Positions 8,997 to 18,535 of a DNA stretch of 64,000 nt are shown piece by piece. Position numbers and translations under genes: made by a program. The notes beneath the pieces were generated by a model. That model made no database searches. It was not told where the DNA came from and was given only the letters and a program-made list of their open reading frames with translations. The stretch covers positions 17,231-81,230 of the forward strand of contig NZ_LXYR01000020.1 of NCBI RefSeq assembly GCF_001650195.1, read 5' to 3'. Within the stretch, counting starts at the first letter, position 1. Each line of letters opens with the position of its first letter. This DNA comes from Phormidesmis priestleyi BC1401. Lineage in GTDB: Bacteria; Cyanobacteriota; Cyanobacteriia; Leptolyngbyales; Leptolyngbyaceae.

Positions 8997-9974
8997 ATGA
9001 GCCGTAATGCTTGGACACCGCTCCACGATCGACTGCATCGCACACTCAAAGAGCGCAGCTTATTAGCGCAGGGCGATCGTGTTCTGGTGGCGGTGTCTGG
9101 AGGGCAAGATTCTCTCTGTTTGATTAGACTCATACTCGATTTGCAACCCAAGTGGAATTGGCAGTTAGCGATCGTGCATTGTGACCATCGCTGGCGATCG
9201 GACTCTTCCCAAAATGCGGATTTTGTATCGGCGCTAGCTAAGTCTTGGCAAGTCCCGTTTTATTTAGAGACCGCAAGTCAAATCCCTATAAGCGAAGCTG
9301 AGGCGAGACAGTGGCGCTATGAGTGTTTTACAAAGATTGCTCAGACGGATAGATTCACCGCGATCGCAACGGGTCACACGGCTAGCGATCGGGCTGAAAC
9401 TCTTCTCTACAATCTGATGCGAGGCAGTGGAGCCGACGGACTTCAGGCACTTTCCTGGAATCGATTGCTCACTCCAACCCTCAGTCTTGTCCGACCCCTT
9501 CTAGACGTAACTCGCGCTGAAACCGCTCAATTCTGTCAAGACTCAGATCTTCAGATCTGGGAAGATACCACCAATCAAGATTTAACTTACGCTCGAAATC
9601 GTATCCGTCGAGAACTCATTCCTTATTTGCAAGCTCACTTCAATCCGCAAGTTGAACAGAACCTTGCTCAAACTGCCGAACTCCTCGTCGCAGAAGTTGA
9701 ATATCTCGAAGCGATCGCCTCTGAACTGAGAGAAAAAGCAATGAGTGTTGATCGCTTAGCATTAAACCGATCGCTGCTCCGCTCCGCTCCTCTAGCACTT
9801 CGGCGGCGCGTCGTTCGCCAATTCCTGCAAAAAGCTCTGACGTTCAGCCCCAACTTTGACCATATTGAGAAGATGACCGCTTTGATTACCGCCCCCAATC
9901 GATCGCGCACTGATCCATTTCCGGGCGGGGCGATCGCTGAAGTTCAAGGCGACTGGATTTGGCTCAAAACCTAG
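8997..9974 (+). CDS. tilS: tRNA(Ile)-lysidine synthetase
   Basis: TilS converts cytidine 34 of the CAU-anticodon tRNA-Ile to lysidine using ATP and lysine, changing decoding from AUG to AUA; it is normally essential. The 325-residue protein has the N-type ATP pyrophosphatase P-loop SGGQDS (34-39), then IVHCDHRWR, ATGHTASDRAETLLYNLMRGSG and TNQDLTYARNRIRRELIPYL, all typical TilS elements. The C-terminal region is short, as in many cyanobacterial homologues. ATG 8997 lies 8 bases after the KGK stop. Confidence 0.95.
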   Translation: MSRNAWTPLHDRLHRTLKERSLLAQGDRVLVAVSGGQDSLCLIRLILDLQPKWNWQLAIVHCDHRWRSDSSQNADFVSALAKSWQVPFYLETASQIPISEAEARQWRYECFTKIAQTDRFTAIATGHTASDRAETLLYNLMRGSGADGLQALSWNRLLTPTLSLVRPLLDVTRAETAQFCQDSDLQIWEDTTNQDLTYARNRIRRELIPYLQAHFNPQVEQNLAQTAELLVAEVEYLEAIASELREKAMSVDRLALNRSLLRSAPLALRRRVVRQFLQKALTFSPNFDHIEKMTALITAPNRSRTDPFPGGAIAEVQGDWIWLKT

Positions 9975-10039
9975 CTGGTAGCAATTTCTGCTCTCTTTGA
10001 GCGTGTCGGCATTCTGATAAAGCACTAAGCCTCCGAGCC

Positions 10040-10270
10040 ATGACCATCACTCAACCTCAAGCCCCATCCCATCAAAAAGTCTTGCTCTATCCCGGTGAAG
10101 ATGGTTATTTTGTGGTCGAGGTGCCGAGTTTACCAGGTTGCATCAGTCAAGGAAAAACTCGCGACGAAGCCATAACGAATATTGAAGAAGCGATCGCTCT
10201 CTATATCGAGGTGTTATCCGATCGAGGCGAAACTGTCCTAGACGACAGAATTTTCGATTTCAGCTTGTGA
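10040..10270 (+). CDS. HicB-like small protein without an adjacent HicA
   Basis: The 76-residue protein has the HicB partial RNase H-like fold pattern: EDGYFVVEVPSLPGCISQGKTRDEAITNIEEAIALYIE. In HicAB systems HicB neutralises a small HicA toxin. No HicA-like ORF lies on either side, and the usual C-terminal DNA-binding extension is absent, so this is a solitary HicB-type protein. Such singletons are common in cyanobacteria and may not be antitoxins. A perfect inverted repeat follows at 10321-10345. Confidence 0.8.
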   Translation: MTITQPQAPSHQKVLLYPGEDGYFVVEVPSLPGCISQGKTRDEAITNIEEAIALYIEVLSDRGETVLDDRIFDFSL

Positions 10271-10320
10271 TTGGGGAAGCGCGTAAGTTTCAAGAGACAC
10301 GTTAGCTTTACACTGCCAAC

Positions 10321-10345
10321 ACAGTATTTTCACACTTAATACTGT
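10321..10345. repeat. Perfect inverted repeat ACAGTATT-N9-AATACTGT
   Basis: Exact 8-bp half-sites are separated by 9 bases, 50 bases after the hicB-like stop and 36 bases before the IS630-type MITE. It could be an operator or a weak terminator; no T-tract follows. Confidence 0.5.
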
Positions 10346-10380
10346 ATGTTCGCGTACCAGAATTCATGTGATAGTTTTGA

Positions 10381-10475
10381 TATAGCCGTCGCCACTTTGC
10401 TTAGGACATTTTTGGCAGTGTGCTTCGCGTGCTGCCGAAGATGTCTCTGTCCTAACCTATGTGGCGACGGCTATA
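10381..10475. mobile_element. 95-bp MITE related to an IS630-family element
   Basis: The element is bounded by exact 15-bp inverted ends, TATAGCCGTCGCCAC (10381-10395) and GTGGCGACGGCTATA (10461-10475). The symmetry continues imperfectly inward to TTAGGAC and GTCCTAA. It has no coding capacity. The 27-bp ends match the terminus of the IS630-type element at the right edge of the window (from 63904) at about 22-23 of 27 positions, so it is most simply a non-autonomous derivative of that family. TA dinucleotides flank it, as expected for IS630/Tc1 insertion. Confidence 0.82.
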
Positions 10476-10517
10476 TATGGGGCAGGAAACCTTGCTAATT
10501 TTATACAGGAGAATCTC

Positions 10518-10811
10518 ATGAGAAACAATAAATCGTTGGCTGCTGGTGCTACTCCTGCTGCTGCCGGTATTGCTACAGGCGCTGCTACGGGTGCTGCAGT
10601 TTATGGGAGTGCTGTAGCAGCAGCAAACGCGGCTGGTATATACGGTGCAGCAGCAACTAGCTCTGCTCTTGCTAGTCTTGGCGGCGGAGCACTTGCTGCT
10701 GGTGGTGCTGGCATGGTTGGCGGAGTTGCAGTCGTTGCTGCATCTGTTGCTTTGCCTGCGGTCGCAGTAACTGCGCTAGGCTATGGTCTTTATAATCTGT
10801 TCAAATCTTAA
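10518..10811 (+). CDS. Small Ala/Gly-rich hydrophobic protein
   Basis: Unrecognised 97-residue protein, extremely rich in Ala and Gly. Small residues recur as GxxxG/AxxxA runs (for example AAAGIATGAATGAAVYG and LGGGALAAGGAGMVGG), then a hydrophobic stretch VAVVAASVALPAVAVTALGYGLYNLF. This is glycine-zipper-like composition, as found in membrane-inserting peptides, some bacteriocins and membrane-spanning small proteins. ATG 10518 is chosen because AGGAG precedes it by 5 bases; longer versions would start inside the MITE that ends 42 bases upstream. No export or immunity gene is adjacent, so a bacteriocin role is not supported. Confidence 0.62.
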   Translation: MRNNKSLAAGATPAAAGIATGAATGAAVYGSAVAAANAAGIYGAAATSSALASLGGGALAAGGAGMVGGVAVVAASVALPAVAVTALGYGLYNLFKS

Positions 10812-10919
10812 ATCTGAATTCTCGATTTGATTTGCTTTAAATGGTAAGCAGGGGAGGCGCTGTCTGCTCTGCTTTTGTAGGTAACTTTAAAACTGAACTC
10901 TTCATTAACAAATATCAAT

Positions 10920-12668
10920 TCAAGTGGGCGCGAACTCAGGCTTATTGGTTAGGTTGGTGACAATTTGCTGCATCTCAGCGATCGCCCCGCTCTGATTATT
11001 CTTCGCCTCGTTGACTTGTGCGATCGTGCCCTGCATGTCCTCAAGCTGATGTCTCAACCCGTCCACCGTGTCTTGAATCGGCTGCATTATCTCCTGATAA
11101 AGACTGACTTTGCCTGCGAGTTCGGCGGCAGTGACTCTTTGAGATTTCAGCGTTTCTTCTAGGTGTTTCAATTCGCTGCGAGTGGCTTCTTGCTCGCCCG
11201 ATCGCCCATTCACCATTCCCTGAGTTTCCTGAATGCGATTGCGAATTTGCTCAAGCTCATTCTCAATTTTTTGCAACTCATCTGCTTGCTGCTGCCGAAG
11301 CGAATCAATCTGGGTAAACACTTGGCTCAGATCGAGATTCCCCTCTTTTGCCTCTGGGTCACTTCTGCCCTGTCTTCGTGCCAACCCCGATCGGTGCTGA
11401 CGCAAAACGCTTTCCTTCTCTTTGAGACTGCGACGTTGCCCCACCAATGTTTGATTGAGAAACTGAGAGGCATCTTGTTCATCTGCAAGCTCAGATTCTA
11501 GAGCGATGCGATCGTACTCCCCAGATTTCTCAATCTTGGCTTTCAGTTCCTCAAGCTCTCTCTGTTTAGACTCCAGTTCTTCTTCTTGCCCGTTGACAAA
11601 GCTAGAAGACATCTCAAAGTCACGCTGAAAGTCTTGAATGACTGCCTGAAGATGATCTAAGGGCATTTTATCCAACATCTCGACATCCACTGAACTGATG
11701 GTTGCATCCATTCCTTCGGCGAGACGAAAAAGCTGCTGGTGCAGATCGTCATGATGCTGGATCTGTATCCCCAACATCTGAGCATAGTCTTGCTTAGTCT
11801 GCAAAACAGCTCGCTGAAGCTTGACCTCGGTTTTTGCCTTTTCTAGCGCTTCTTGGGATTGGTGCCACTCTTGCCAGCGGCGATCGAGATCTTGAGACTG
11901 GCGATCGATCTCCTCCTGCATCTGAGGTGAAGCCTGTTGTTGTTGCTCTAAACTCTGCCAATGTTGGCTCAAAATTGCCTGATGCTGACTGGCTAACTCA
12001 GAAGCCTGATTAACCTGCTCCTGCATCAATTCGGGCGAGAAGTCTGAACTAGACAGCCGACCCAAAAGCTCCTGAATGGCTTGAGCTTGTTCGTCATCTA
12101 GAACAGACGCTTGTTGCAGCTCAGATTGCTGCTCATCGACTCGCTGCTTCTGCCCCTGTAGCTGATCCCAAGCGCCCTCTAGCTCTTGGCGGTTTCGATC
12201 GATCTCTGCCTGTTGACGCAAGATCTCGTCGCGGGTCGTCTCAAACTGTTGACGCTGTTGCTCTAACTGCTCAAAGTCTTCTTCTAACTGCTGAAGTTGC
12301 TCACGCCGAGTCTCCATCTCCATTTCACGCCGATTTAGCTCTTGGCTTTGGTAGGTGAGCGACTGCTTCCACTGCTCAATCTCGTCTTCCTGATTTTTAA
12401 ACTTTTCTTGCAGGCGAGAGAAGTTTTGCAAAATGCTGACCAAAGGTCGTCCAGCTTCTTGGACGCGCTGCACCTGCTTGTTGACGGTCAGGTCTACCAG
12501 CAGCAAAGTTCCGGGGCTAAACCGACTCGCTTCGTCTGACTGAATGGCTTCATCGCTGGCTGCGCTCCAATTTTGCTCAGATCGTTGACAGGCAAGCAGT
12601 TTGAATTCAGACTTACCGCCGCCGATAATTCCGCCTTTCTTTTGTATAACTTCTGCTAGATACAGCAC
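10920..12668 (-). CDS. hmpF: Pilus motility taxis protein HmpF
   Basis: HmpF is a long coiled-coil protein needed in filamentous cyanobacteria for type IV pilus activity and directed motility. The 582-residue product starts with the family N-terminus MLYLAEVIQKKGGIIGGGKSEFKLLACQ and a globular segment to about residue 95, followed by almost uninterrupted Gln/Glu-rich heptad coiled coil (about 100-570). There is no membrane segment. GTG 12668 is the start, directly giving MLYLAEV. It is transcribed away from hmpA across a 647-base spacer, consistent with co-regulation with the hmp chemotaxis-like operon. Confidence 0.92.
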   Translation of the reverse strand: MLYLAEVIQKKGGIIGGGKSEFKLLACQRSEQNWSAASDEAIQSDEASRFSPGTLLLVDLTVNKQVQRVQEAGRPLVSILQNFSRLQEKFKNQEDEIEQWKQSLTYQSQELNRREMEMETRREQLQQLEEDFEQLEQQRQQFETTRDEILRQQAEIDRNRQELEGAWDQLQGQKQRVDEQQSELQQASVLDDEQAQAIQELLGRLSSSDFSPELMQEQVNQASELASQHQAILSQHWQSLEQQQQASPQMQEEIDRQSQDLDRRWQEWHQSQEALEKAKTEVKLQRAVLQTKQDYAQMLGIQIQHHDDLHQQLFRLAEGMDATISSVDVEMLDKMPLDHLQAVIQDFQRDFEMSSSFVNGQEEELESKQRELEELKAKIEKSGEYDRIALESELADEQDASQFLNQTLVGQRRSLKEKESVLRQHRSGLARRQGRSDPEAKEGNLDLSQVFTQIDSLRQQQADELQKIENELEQIRNRIQETQGMVNGRSGEQEATRSELKHLEETLKSQRVTAAELAGKVSLYQEIMQPIQDTVDGLRHQLEDMQGTIAQVNEAKNNQSGAIAEMQQIVTNLTNKPEFAPT

Positions 12669-13315
12669 ACTGATAGCCCTCTTCTGTGTCTATGCCCAAT
12701 CCTAGAGCAATTTGTCCGAATGGTCTAAAGTTCTCGTCAGCTTAGCTTAACGGAGCCAGAAACAGGCTAGCGGTTCCAAGTTTTCACCCCAGCCATTCAG
12801 TTTGTCAATTATCTTAGCCAAACCAACTGGGCTTCAGCGCTCTTAAACTCATTATGCCCACGACTTTTTATCCCCATCGGCTAACTGAGCACCCATTCAA
12901 GAGATTTATCTTGCCTACCGAATGACGTATTTCAGTCCATACAAGTTGGCTCAAACGAAACTTAAGATTCTGCAATTTGAGCCACTGCCCTCTAATCTAG
13001 CACTGCCTTTGCTCGTTCGCATCAAGAAATCTCATCAAATTCTCAAGAGATGCAGGCATTAAATTAAGCCGTGGGATTTGCGGCAACCTTTTGATGCTTA
13101 ATTGACTAAATGAATACAGTGCCTCCACTATTATCTTTCTGTGACGATTTTCAGGAAATTACCTTAGATTGAGTTTGAGATCGACCTAACACTGAAGATG
13201 CCAAGAGATAATAAATTGGCTTCTCAGATGAGCAAAAAAACTATTGCTCTCATTCAAATCGAGGGCAAAATTGATACGGAGCGCCGGATTGCTTTGAGGA
13301 GACAAATTAACTTGA
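12669..13315. promoter_or_regulatory. Divergent hmpF/hmpA intergenic region
   Basis: This 647-base spacer must hold promoters for hmpF (left) and hmpABCDE (right). It is AT-richer than the flanking genes and contains stop codons in all frames except a 45-codon reading frame at 13198-13335. I cannot assign a particular sigma-factor motif with confidence and see no RNA gene. Confidence 0.4.
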
Positions 13316-13335
13316 ATGCAAGGACAACTGAGTGA
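13198..13335 (+). CDS. Possible short upstream ORF overlapping the hmpA start
   Basis: An ATG-initiated 45-codon frame runs from 13198 to a TGA at 13333-13335, overlapping the first 20 bases of hmpA in another frame. The peptide is basic (MPRDNKLASQMSKKT near the start) and matches nothing I recognise. It could be a leader peptide coupling translation to hmpA, or simply chance. Confidence 0.2.
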   Translation: MPRDNKLASQMSKKTIALIQIEGKIDTERRIALRRQINLNARTTE

Positions 13336-14575
13336 GATTGATATCCGTAGCATCCTGCAACTGATCGAGCTAGGTCAGCGCACAGGCGAACTTTTTGTTG
13401 AAGCCTATCCTTCTTCTTCGCTGCCGCCTACTCATGTTGCATCCCCGATCGAGACTCGTTCTACCAAGTCTTTGAGTGGTCATTCCTGGTTTGCTTTTTT
13501 CCTCAATGGTCAAATCGTTTACGCCGGGGAGACTGACGTTAGTTTGCTTCGACTGCGAGACTACCTGCGTCGCTATCAGGCAGAATCTGCGGTAGACGAC
13601 ATCGCGTCTTCGTCGATCGCTGCCTTCAATGCTCCAGAATATGGCTATTTGTGGGCGTTAATGGAGAATCACAGCCTCACTCCTGCTCAAGCACGCAGTG
13701 TAATTAAAAGCATGATTCACGAAACGCTGTTTGACCTCCTGAGTTTGCATCAGGGGTCTTTTATTTTTGAGATGGGCACTCCCCTCGCACCGCAGCTAAT
13801 GACGCTAGAGACTGCCCCTCTGGTGACGAAGATCATTAAGCAGGTGCAAGAGTGGAAGCAGTTCTATCCTCAGATTCATTCGCCCGATCAGTGTCCTGTA
13901 GTTGCGAACAGAGCTTCATTAAAAGAGGTCCTGCCTGAAACCACGTTCAGTACGCTCGATCGCTATGCAGATGGCAAAACGTCTCTGCGGCAAATCGCGC
14001 GTTATCTAAATCGTGACATCTTAACCGTTGCCAGGGCAATCTATCCCTACGTAAAGCGGGGCTGGCTTCACTTAGCTCATTCTTCCTCTGAAGAGTTAGG
14101 TGGCGGGTCAAAAGTTCGGGCTAGAGATCTCGATTTTTGGCAAATTAATAAGACCCCCAGAGTCGTTTGTATTGATGATGGTGCCACGATCCGCAAAACC
14201 GTAGAATATATTCTCAATCAACATGGCTATGAAGTGACGGCGATCGACAACCCGCTCAAGGCGCTCAGTCTCGTGTTTCAACTCAAGCCAGACCTGATTC
14301 TTTGTGATATTGCCATGCCAGAATTAGATGGCTATGAAATCTGCGCTATGCTTCGCAAGTCAACGGCGTTTCGTCAAACCCCGATCGTCATGTTGACTGG
14401 TAAAGATGGCTTTATCGATCGGGTTAAAGCCCGAATGGTTGGTGCGACTGATTATTTAACCAAACCATTTGGAGAAAGTGAGCTATTAATGTTGCTAGAA
14501 AAGTACATAGGTGTGGGACATCCTGACCAGCCAAAAGCCGACCAACTTTTAACAGATGCTCTCGAAGAAGGGTAG
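13316..14575 (+). CDS. hmpA: HmpA: PatA-type response regulator of the pilus taxis system
   Basis: 419 residues. An N-terminal PATAN/DUF4388-type domain begins MQGQLSEIDIRSILQLIELGQRTGELFVE and runs to about residue 180; a winged-helix-like segment (about 200-255, TSLRQIARYLNRD) follows; a receiver domain (about 281-398) has DD at 287-288, phosphoacceptor Asp331 in LILCDIAMP, and Lys383 in LTKPFG. This is the PilG/PixG/HmpA layout; such proteins take phosphate from the CheA-like kinase and act on type IV pilus polarity. First gene of hmpABCDE, divergent from hmpF. Confidence 0.93.
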   Translation: MQGQLSEIDIRSILQLIELGQRTGELFVEAYPSSSLPPTHVASPIETRSTKSLSGHSWFAFFLNGQIVYAGETDVSLLRLRDYLRRYQAESAVDDIASSSIAAFNAPEYGYLWALMENHSLTPAQARSVIKSMIHETLFDLLSLHQGSFIFEMGTPLAPQLMTLETAPLVTKIIKQVQEWKQFYPQIHSPDQCPVVANRASLKEVLPETTFSTLDRYADGKTSLRQIARYLNRDILTVARAIYPYVKRGWLHLAHSSSEELGGGSKVRARDLDFWQINKTPRVVCIDDGATIRKTVEYILNQHGYEVTAIDNPLKALSLVFQLKPDLILCDIAMPELDGYEICAMLRKSTAFRQTPIVMLTGKDGFIDRVKARMVGATDYLTKPFGESELLMLLEKYIGVGHPDQPKADQLLTDALEEG

Positions 14576-14719
14576 AAATCGATCTCACCTAAGGCGGCTT
14601 ATTTTTGGCGAAGAGCTGATTCTTTCAGGGATTGGGGTACTTTAGTGATTACATAGTTTAAGGTAAACAACGGTGGATTTCACCCGTCATCGGTCAATCC
14701 AGCAAATAGGTAAGGGGTT

Positions 14720-15085
14720 ATGAGTACAGTTCTGGTCGTGGAAGACAGCGTCACTCAACGGGAAATGATCACAGATCTGCTAAAGGGAAGTGGGCTAACC
14801 GTCACCATTGCGACAGATGGGGTCGAAGCGTTAGAGCAGATCCAAGTGCATCGTCCTGACCTGGTTGTGCTGGATATTGTGATGCCTCGAATGAATGGTT
14901 ATGAGGTGTGCCGTCGGCTCAAGGCAGACCCCAAAACGCAGAAGGTTCCCGTGGTGATGTGTTCTTCCAAGGGGGAAGAGTTCGATCGCTATTGGGGCAT
15001 GAAGCAAGGGGCGGATGCCTATATAGCAAAGCCGTTTCAGCCCACTGAATTAGTGGGTACGGTTAAACAACTATTGCGAGGTTAG
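14720..15085 (+). CDS. hmpB: HmpB: single-domain CheY-like response regulator
   Basis: 121 residues, one receiver domain: acidic pocket VVEDS near residue 9, phosphoacceptor Asp52 in VLDIVMPRMNG, switch Ser in MCSSKG, and Lys in AKPFQPTEL. It corresponds to PilH/PixH/HmpB, the second regulator read by the CheA hybrid. TAAGGGG precedes ATG 14720 closely. The gap from hmpA is 144 bases and hmpC starts 11 bases after the stop. Confidence 0.94.
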   Translation: MSTVLVVEDSVTQREMITDLLKGSGLTVTIATDGVEALEQIQVHRPDLVVLDIVMPRMNGYEVCRRLKADPKTQKVPVVMCSSKGEEFDRYWGMKQGADAYIAKPFQPTELVGTVKQLLRG

Positions 15086-15096
15086 GGATAGAGGTC

Positions 15097-15627
15097 ATGG
15101 TAGGGAATTCAGACTTTTTAACGGGTGGAGGCTACGATCAAGCTCCTGAGTTTCAGGAACTAGAAAGCCCTGAAGGGGAGTTGCACCTGCGGTTCTATAT
15201 CCCATCAGGCAGCGAGTTTGCCCTACCTGCGGCTGGGATTCGAGAGGTGCTGTCTCCATCGCCCGATCGAATTACTCCTGTCCCTAATGTTTCGCCTCTG
15301 CTATTGGGCACACTCAACGTGCGAGGACGAGTAGTTTGGGTCGCAGATTTAGGTCAATTTTTGGGCGATCCAGTCCCTTTAAATACAGACCGTCCTGAGA
15401 TTTCTGTGATAGCAGTCGAAGATCAGGACATCATGTTAGGGTTGGCAGTCGATCGCATCGTCGGCATGGATTGGCTAGACATTGATCATGTGCAGATGTC
15501 AACCGCTGCCCCTGATAGTGTTGCACCTTTTTTGCGAGGTGAGTGGGTGTTAAATGACCAAGACAGTCAGTTTTTGCGGTTGCTCGATCAGGTAGCGATT
15601 TTACGATCGGCGCGGTGGGCAGCATAA
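15097..15627 (+). CDS. hmpC: HmpC: CheW-like coupling protein
   Basis: The 176-residue CheW-fold adaptor couples the HmpD receptor to the HmpE kinase. Typical features are FALPAAGIREVL, the central ITPVPNVSPLLLGTLNVRGRVVWVADL, and the second barrel (MLGLAVDRIVGMDWLD). The N-terminal 30 residues are a variable tail. It begins 11 bases after hmpB; a 217-base gap separates it from hmpD. Confidence 0.93.
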   Translation: MVGNSDFLTGGGYDQAPEFQELESPEGELHLRFYIPSGSEFALPAAGIREVLSPSPDRITPVPNVSPLLLGTLNVRGRVVWVADLGQFLGDPVPLNTDRPEISVIAVEDQDIMLGLAVDRIVGMDWLDIDHVQMSTAAPDSVAPFLRGEWVLNDQDSQFLRLLDQVAILRSARWAA

Positions 15628-15844
15628 TCAATGAGCCAAAACCGATCCCTATCTGTACAATCAATGCAACGGACTGATCGAAGACAACTTTTGGAGTCTC
15701 AGGCAGCATCGACCACTACTCAGATGCATTATTTTCACTCTACACCGACTGCTCACTTTTTTCTAAGTTTGCCACCTATCAAACTCAACTTTAAGAGCAG
15801 AACTTCGAGAACAACGGCATACAAGCACTTGCAGGAGAAGGCAC

Positions 15845-18535
15845 ATGGCACGCGGGACTGACTTTGCCCAAGACTATCAACAGGCTGAAAGAGCCTATAT
15901 GCAGGGCAAGTATGAAGAAGCGGCGAAGATTGTCGATCGCTTAGTCGATGAATACCCCCAAGACCCTAGCGCTCGACTTCTGCGGGGACACATCTACTGC
16001 TATGGGCTTCAGCAATATGGTGTTGCTCAAGAGCAATATCAAACGGTTCTCAACCTCACGTCTGATACTGAGTTTGTCGATTATGCCAACAGCGGTCTGA
16101 CTTATGCAAACCAGTTTGCAGGCGAGCCAGCGAATGGCGTTTCTGATAGTCACGAAGCAGAAATTGGGGCGTTTGATAAGTTTGATGCCGCAAACCGTGC
16201 ATCGGTGACTCAGCAGCAGCCAGATGACTTTAATGACTTTGTGCTCGATGAGATGGATTTAGATATGCCCGAATCGCCGCCATCTCAAAGCGGTGAACCG
16301 TTTGGTAGCCCTTTTAATAGCCACAACGATAATGGAAGGGCACCTGCACAAAGCAATACATTTACGGACGATCCATTCGCGCTGACTGACCTGGATGATT
16401 TTGGCGCAAATGCAAGTAGCGGGGCAAACGATTCATTCGCATTAGACAGCCAATCTAGTTTCTCCGCTGCTGATACCAGCTTAGACAGCAGCTTTCCGGC
16501 TGCGATGGACGAATTTGACAGTGTATTCTCTAGCCCAGATTTTTCAACCCAAACCGACGAATCTCCGTTCCCCTCGTTTTCTGAGCCAGCAGCGCCGATC
16601 AACTCCCCTAATCGCCCATCCAACAATCGTGCAATGGGCGAAGACACGCTCTTTATGGGCGACCCTGACCTGTATGAATCGGCTGAGTCAAATTTTGATG
16701 CACCAGTCGAACCCAATCAGTTCGATTCGCTTTATAACGGCACTCTTTCTGAACCAAGCCTGAATCCTGGCTCAAGCTCAACGGGAAGTCGGAGCAACGT
16801 TGATTTTTTGGACGACTTTGAAGACTTCGACGATTTGGGTAGCTTGTCTGATTTCGACCTCTCTGAAGACTCAGCGGGATTCACCAGCCCTTCGATCGGG
16901 AGTGGTTTTGGGCTGTCTACAAACGGGATGGCGATCGGGTCAGACAGCGGCACGATGGATTTTGGAGATCACGATCGCTCCACCATTCGCGATGACGAAC
17001 TGTTTAGCATCTCCAATACGTCTGAGCAGGTTCCCAGCTTTACCCAGATCGACAGTTCGGCGGCAGATCCCAGTCCTACCGTCGAACAGGGTCCTTTAGC
17101 ATTCATCGATAACCGCCCGCTGGCAACCAAGCAGTTAATCGTTGCAGGGGCGGCGGGAATTGTCTCAGCCGTGGCAGTGGCAGTGGTGAGCTTTCTCTCA
17201 GCGAATGGTGCCGCCCAGCAGAATAATCCAACCGTAGTATCTCAACTCCGCAATACAGGGCTGTTGATGGCTCTAGCAGGTGGCGTGTGTGGAGGAGGCG
17301 CAGCGTTTGTGGTGGGGCAAATTACCGCCAAGCAAATGAAGCGATCGACAGATGACTTAAAAGCCCAGTTTGATGCGGTGTGTCAGGGCAACCTCAACGC
17401 TCGCACCACGGTTTATTCAGAAGATGAGCTAGGTCAGTTGTCGAGTGGGTTTAACCAGATGGCGCGAGTCATTCTGACTACCACCAGCGAAGCGCAGCGC
17501 AAAGCAGAAGAACAAGAGCAAGCAAAAGAAGACTTGCAGCGTCAGGTGATCCGCCTGCTTGACGATGTGGAGGGCGCGGCGAGAGGTGACTTGACGGTGC
17601 AGGCAGAGGTGACGGCAGACGTGTTAGGCGCGGTTGCTGACTCTTTTAACTTGACGATTCAAAACCTGCGAGAAATTGTGCAGCAGGTGAAGACAGCCGC
17701 CCGTCAGGTCAGCAAAGGCTCGACTGAGAATGAAATGTTTGCCCGCAGTTTGTCGTCAGACGCGCTGCGACAAGCCGAGGAACTTGCCGTTACCCTCAAC
17801 TCAGTCCAGGTGATGACCGACTCGATTCAACGGGTGGCAGAAAGCGCTCGTGAGGCTGAAGAAGTGGCACGTTCTGCATCGGCAACGGCTCTCAAAGGCG
17901 GCGAGGCGGTAGAGCGCACCGTGGCAGGTATTTTAGAAATCCGAGAAACCGTGGCTGAAACCACTCGCAAGGTGAAACGTCTGGCGGAGTCTTCTCAAGA
18001 GATTTCTAAAATTGTGGCGTTGATTTCTCAGATTGCGTCTCGCACCAACTTGCTGGCTTTGAACGCCAGTATCGAGGCAGCACGGGCAGGTGAAGCGGGA
18101 CGAGGCTTTGCGATCGTCGCCGATGAGGTGCGTCAACTCGCAGACCGAGCCGCCAAAGCGTCAAAAGAAATCGAGCAAATCGTGCTGCAAATTCAGAGCG
18201 AGACTGGCTCGGTCATGACCGCGATGGAAGAAGGCACCCAGCAGGTGATCGAGGGCACTCGACTGGCAGAACAGGCAAAGCGATCGCTGGAAGACATTAT
18301 TCAAGTGTCAACCCGCATCAACACGCTCGTGACTTCGATTACTGCCGATACGGTCGAACAGACCGAAACATCTCGTGCGGTAGCTCAGGTGATGCAATCG
18401 GTCGAGCTGACAGCTCAAGAAACCTCGCAAGAGGCGCAGCGAGTCTCCGGTTCGCTGCAAAATCTGGTCGGCGTTGCAAGAGATCTACTGACCTCAGTGG
18501 AGCGGTTCCGCGTTGAGGCGATCGAGCGAAAGTAG
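15845..18535 (+). CDS. hmpD: HmpD: methyl-accepting chemotaxis-type receptor with TPR-like N-terminus and acidic linker
   Basis: 896 residues. Residues about 5-85 look like TPR helices ([35 protein letters not shown]). Residues about 105-410 are a low-complexity acidic/Ser linker with motifs such as [20 protein letters not shown]. Two membrane helices lie near 425-455 and 468-490. A HAMP domain (about 490-545) and a second HAMP-like unit (about 570-625) lead to the signalling domain, whose hairpin tip is [20 protein letters not shown] (about 730-755). No bilin-binding GAF is present, so it is HmpD/PilJ-like rather than PixJ-like. The C-terminal CheR/CheB tether found in enteric receptors is absent. 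The kinase gene follows after a 225-base spacer without an evident gene. Confidence 0.93.
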   Translation: MARGTDFAQDYQQAERAYMQGKYEEAAKIVDRLVDEYPQDPSARLLRGHIYCYGLQQYGVAQEQYQTVLNLTSDTEFVDYANSGLTYANQFAGEPANGVSDSHEAEIGAFDKFDAANRASVTQQQPDDFNDFVLDEMDLDMPESPPSQSGEPFGSPFNSHNDNGRAPAQSNTFTDDPFALTDLDDFGANASSGANDSFALDSQSSFSAADTSLDSSFPAAMDEFDSVFSSPDFSTQTDESPFPSFSEPAAPINSPNRPSNNRAMGEDTLFMGDPDLYESAESNFDAPVEPNQFDSLYNGTLSEPSLNPGSSSTGSRSNVDFLDDFEDFDDLGSLSDFDLSEDSAGFTSPSIGSGFGLSTNGMAIGSDSGTMDFGDHDRSTIRDDELFSISNTSEQVPSFTQIDSSAADPSPTVEQGPLAFIDNRPLATKQLIVAGAAGIVSAVAVAVVSFLSANGAAQQNNPTVVSQLRNTGLLMALAGGVCGGGAAFVVGQITAKQMKRSTDDLKAQFDAVCQGNLNARTTVYSEDELGQLSSGFNQMARVILTTTSEAQRKAEEQEQAKEDLQRQVIRLLDDVEGAARGDLTVQAEVTADVLGAVADSFNLTIQNLREIVQQVKTAARQVSKGSTENEMFARSLSSDALRQAEELAVTLNSVQVMTDSIQRVAESAREAEEVARSASATALKGGEAVERTVAGILEIRETVAETTRKVKRLAESSQEISKIVALISQIASRTNLLALNASIEAARAGEAGRGFAIVADEVRQLADRAAKASKEIEQIVLQIQSETGSVMTAMEEGTQQVIEGTRLAEQAKRSLEDIIQVSTRINTLVTSITADTVEQTETSRAVAQVMQSVELTAQETSQEAQRVSGSLQNLVGVARDLLTSVERFRVEAIERK

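Noticed and set aside
10040..10270. HicAB toxin-antitoxin module
   Set aside because: No HicA-like toxin gene on either side and no DNA-binding extension in the HicB-like protein.
10461..10517. Longer version of the Ala/Gly-rich gene starting at 10461
   Set aside because: That start lies inside the MITE; the ATG at 10518 has a proper AGGAG 5 bases upstream.
15631..15861. 76-codon frame between hmpC and hmpD
   Set aside because: It overlaps the hmpD start by 17 bases, has a low-complexity Ser/Thr/Gln composition and no family resemblance; likely spacer.
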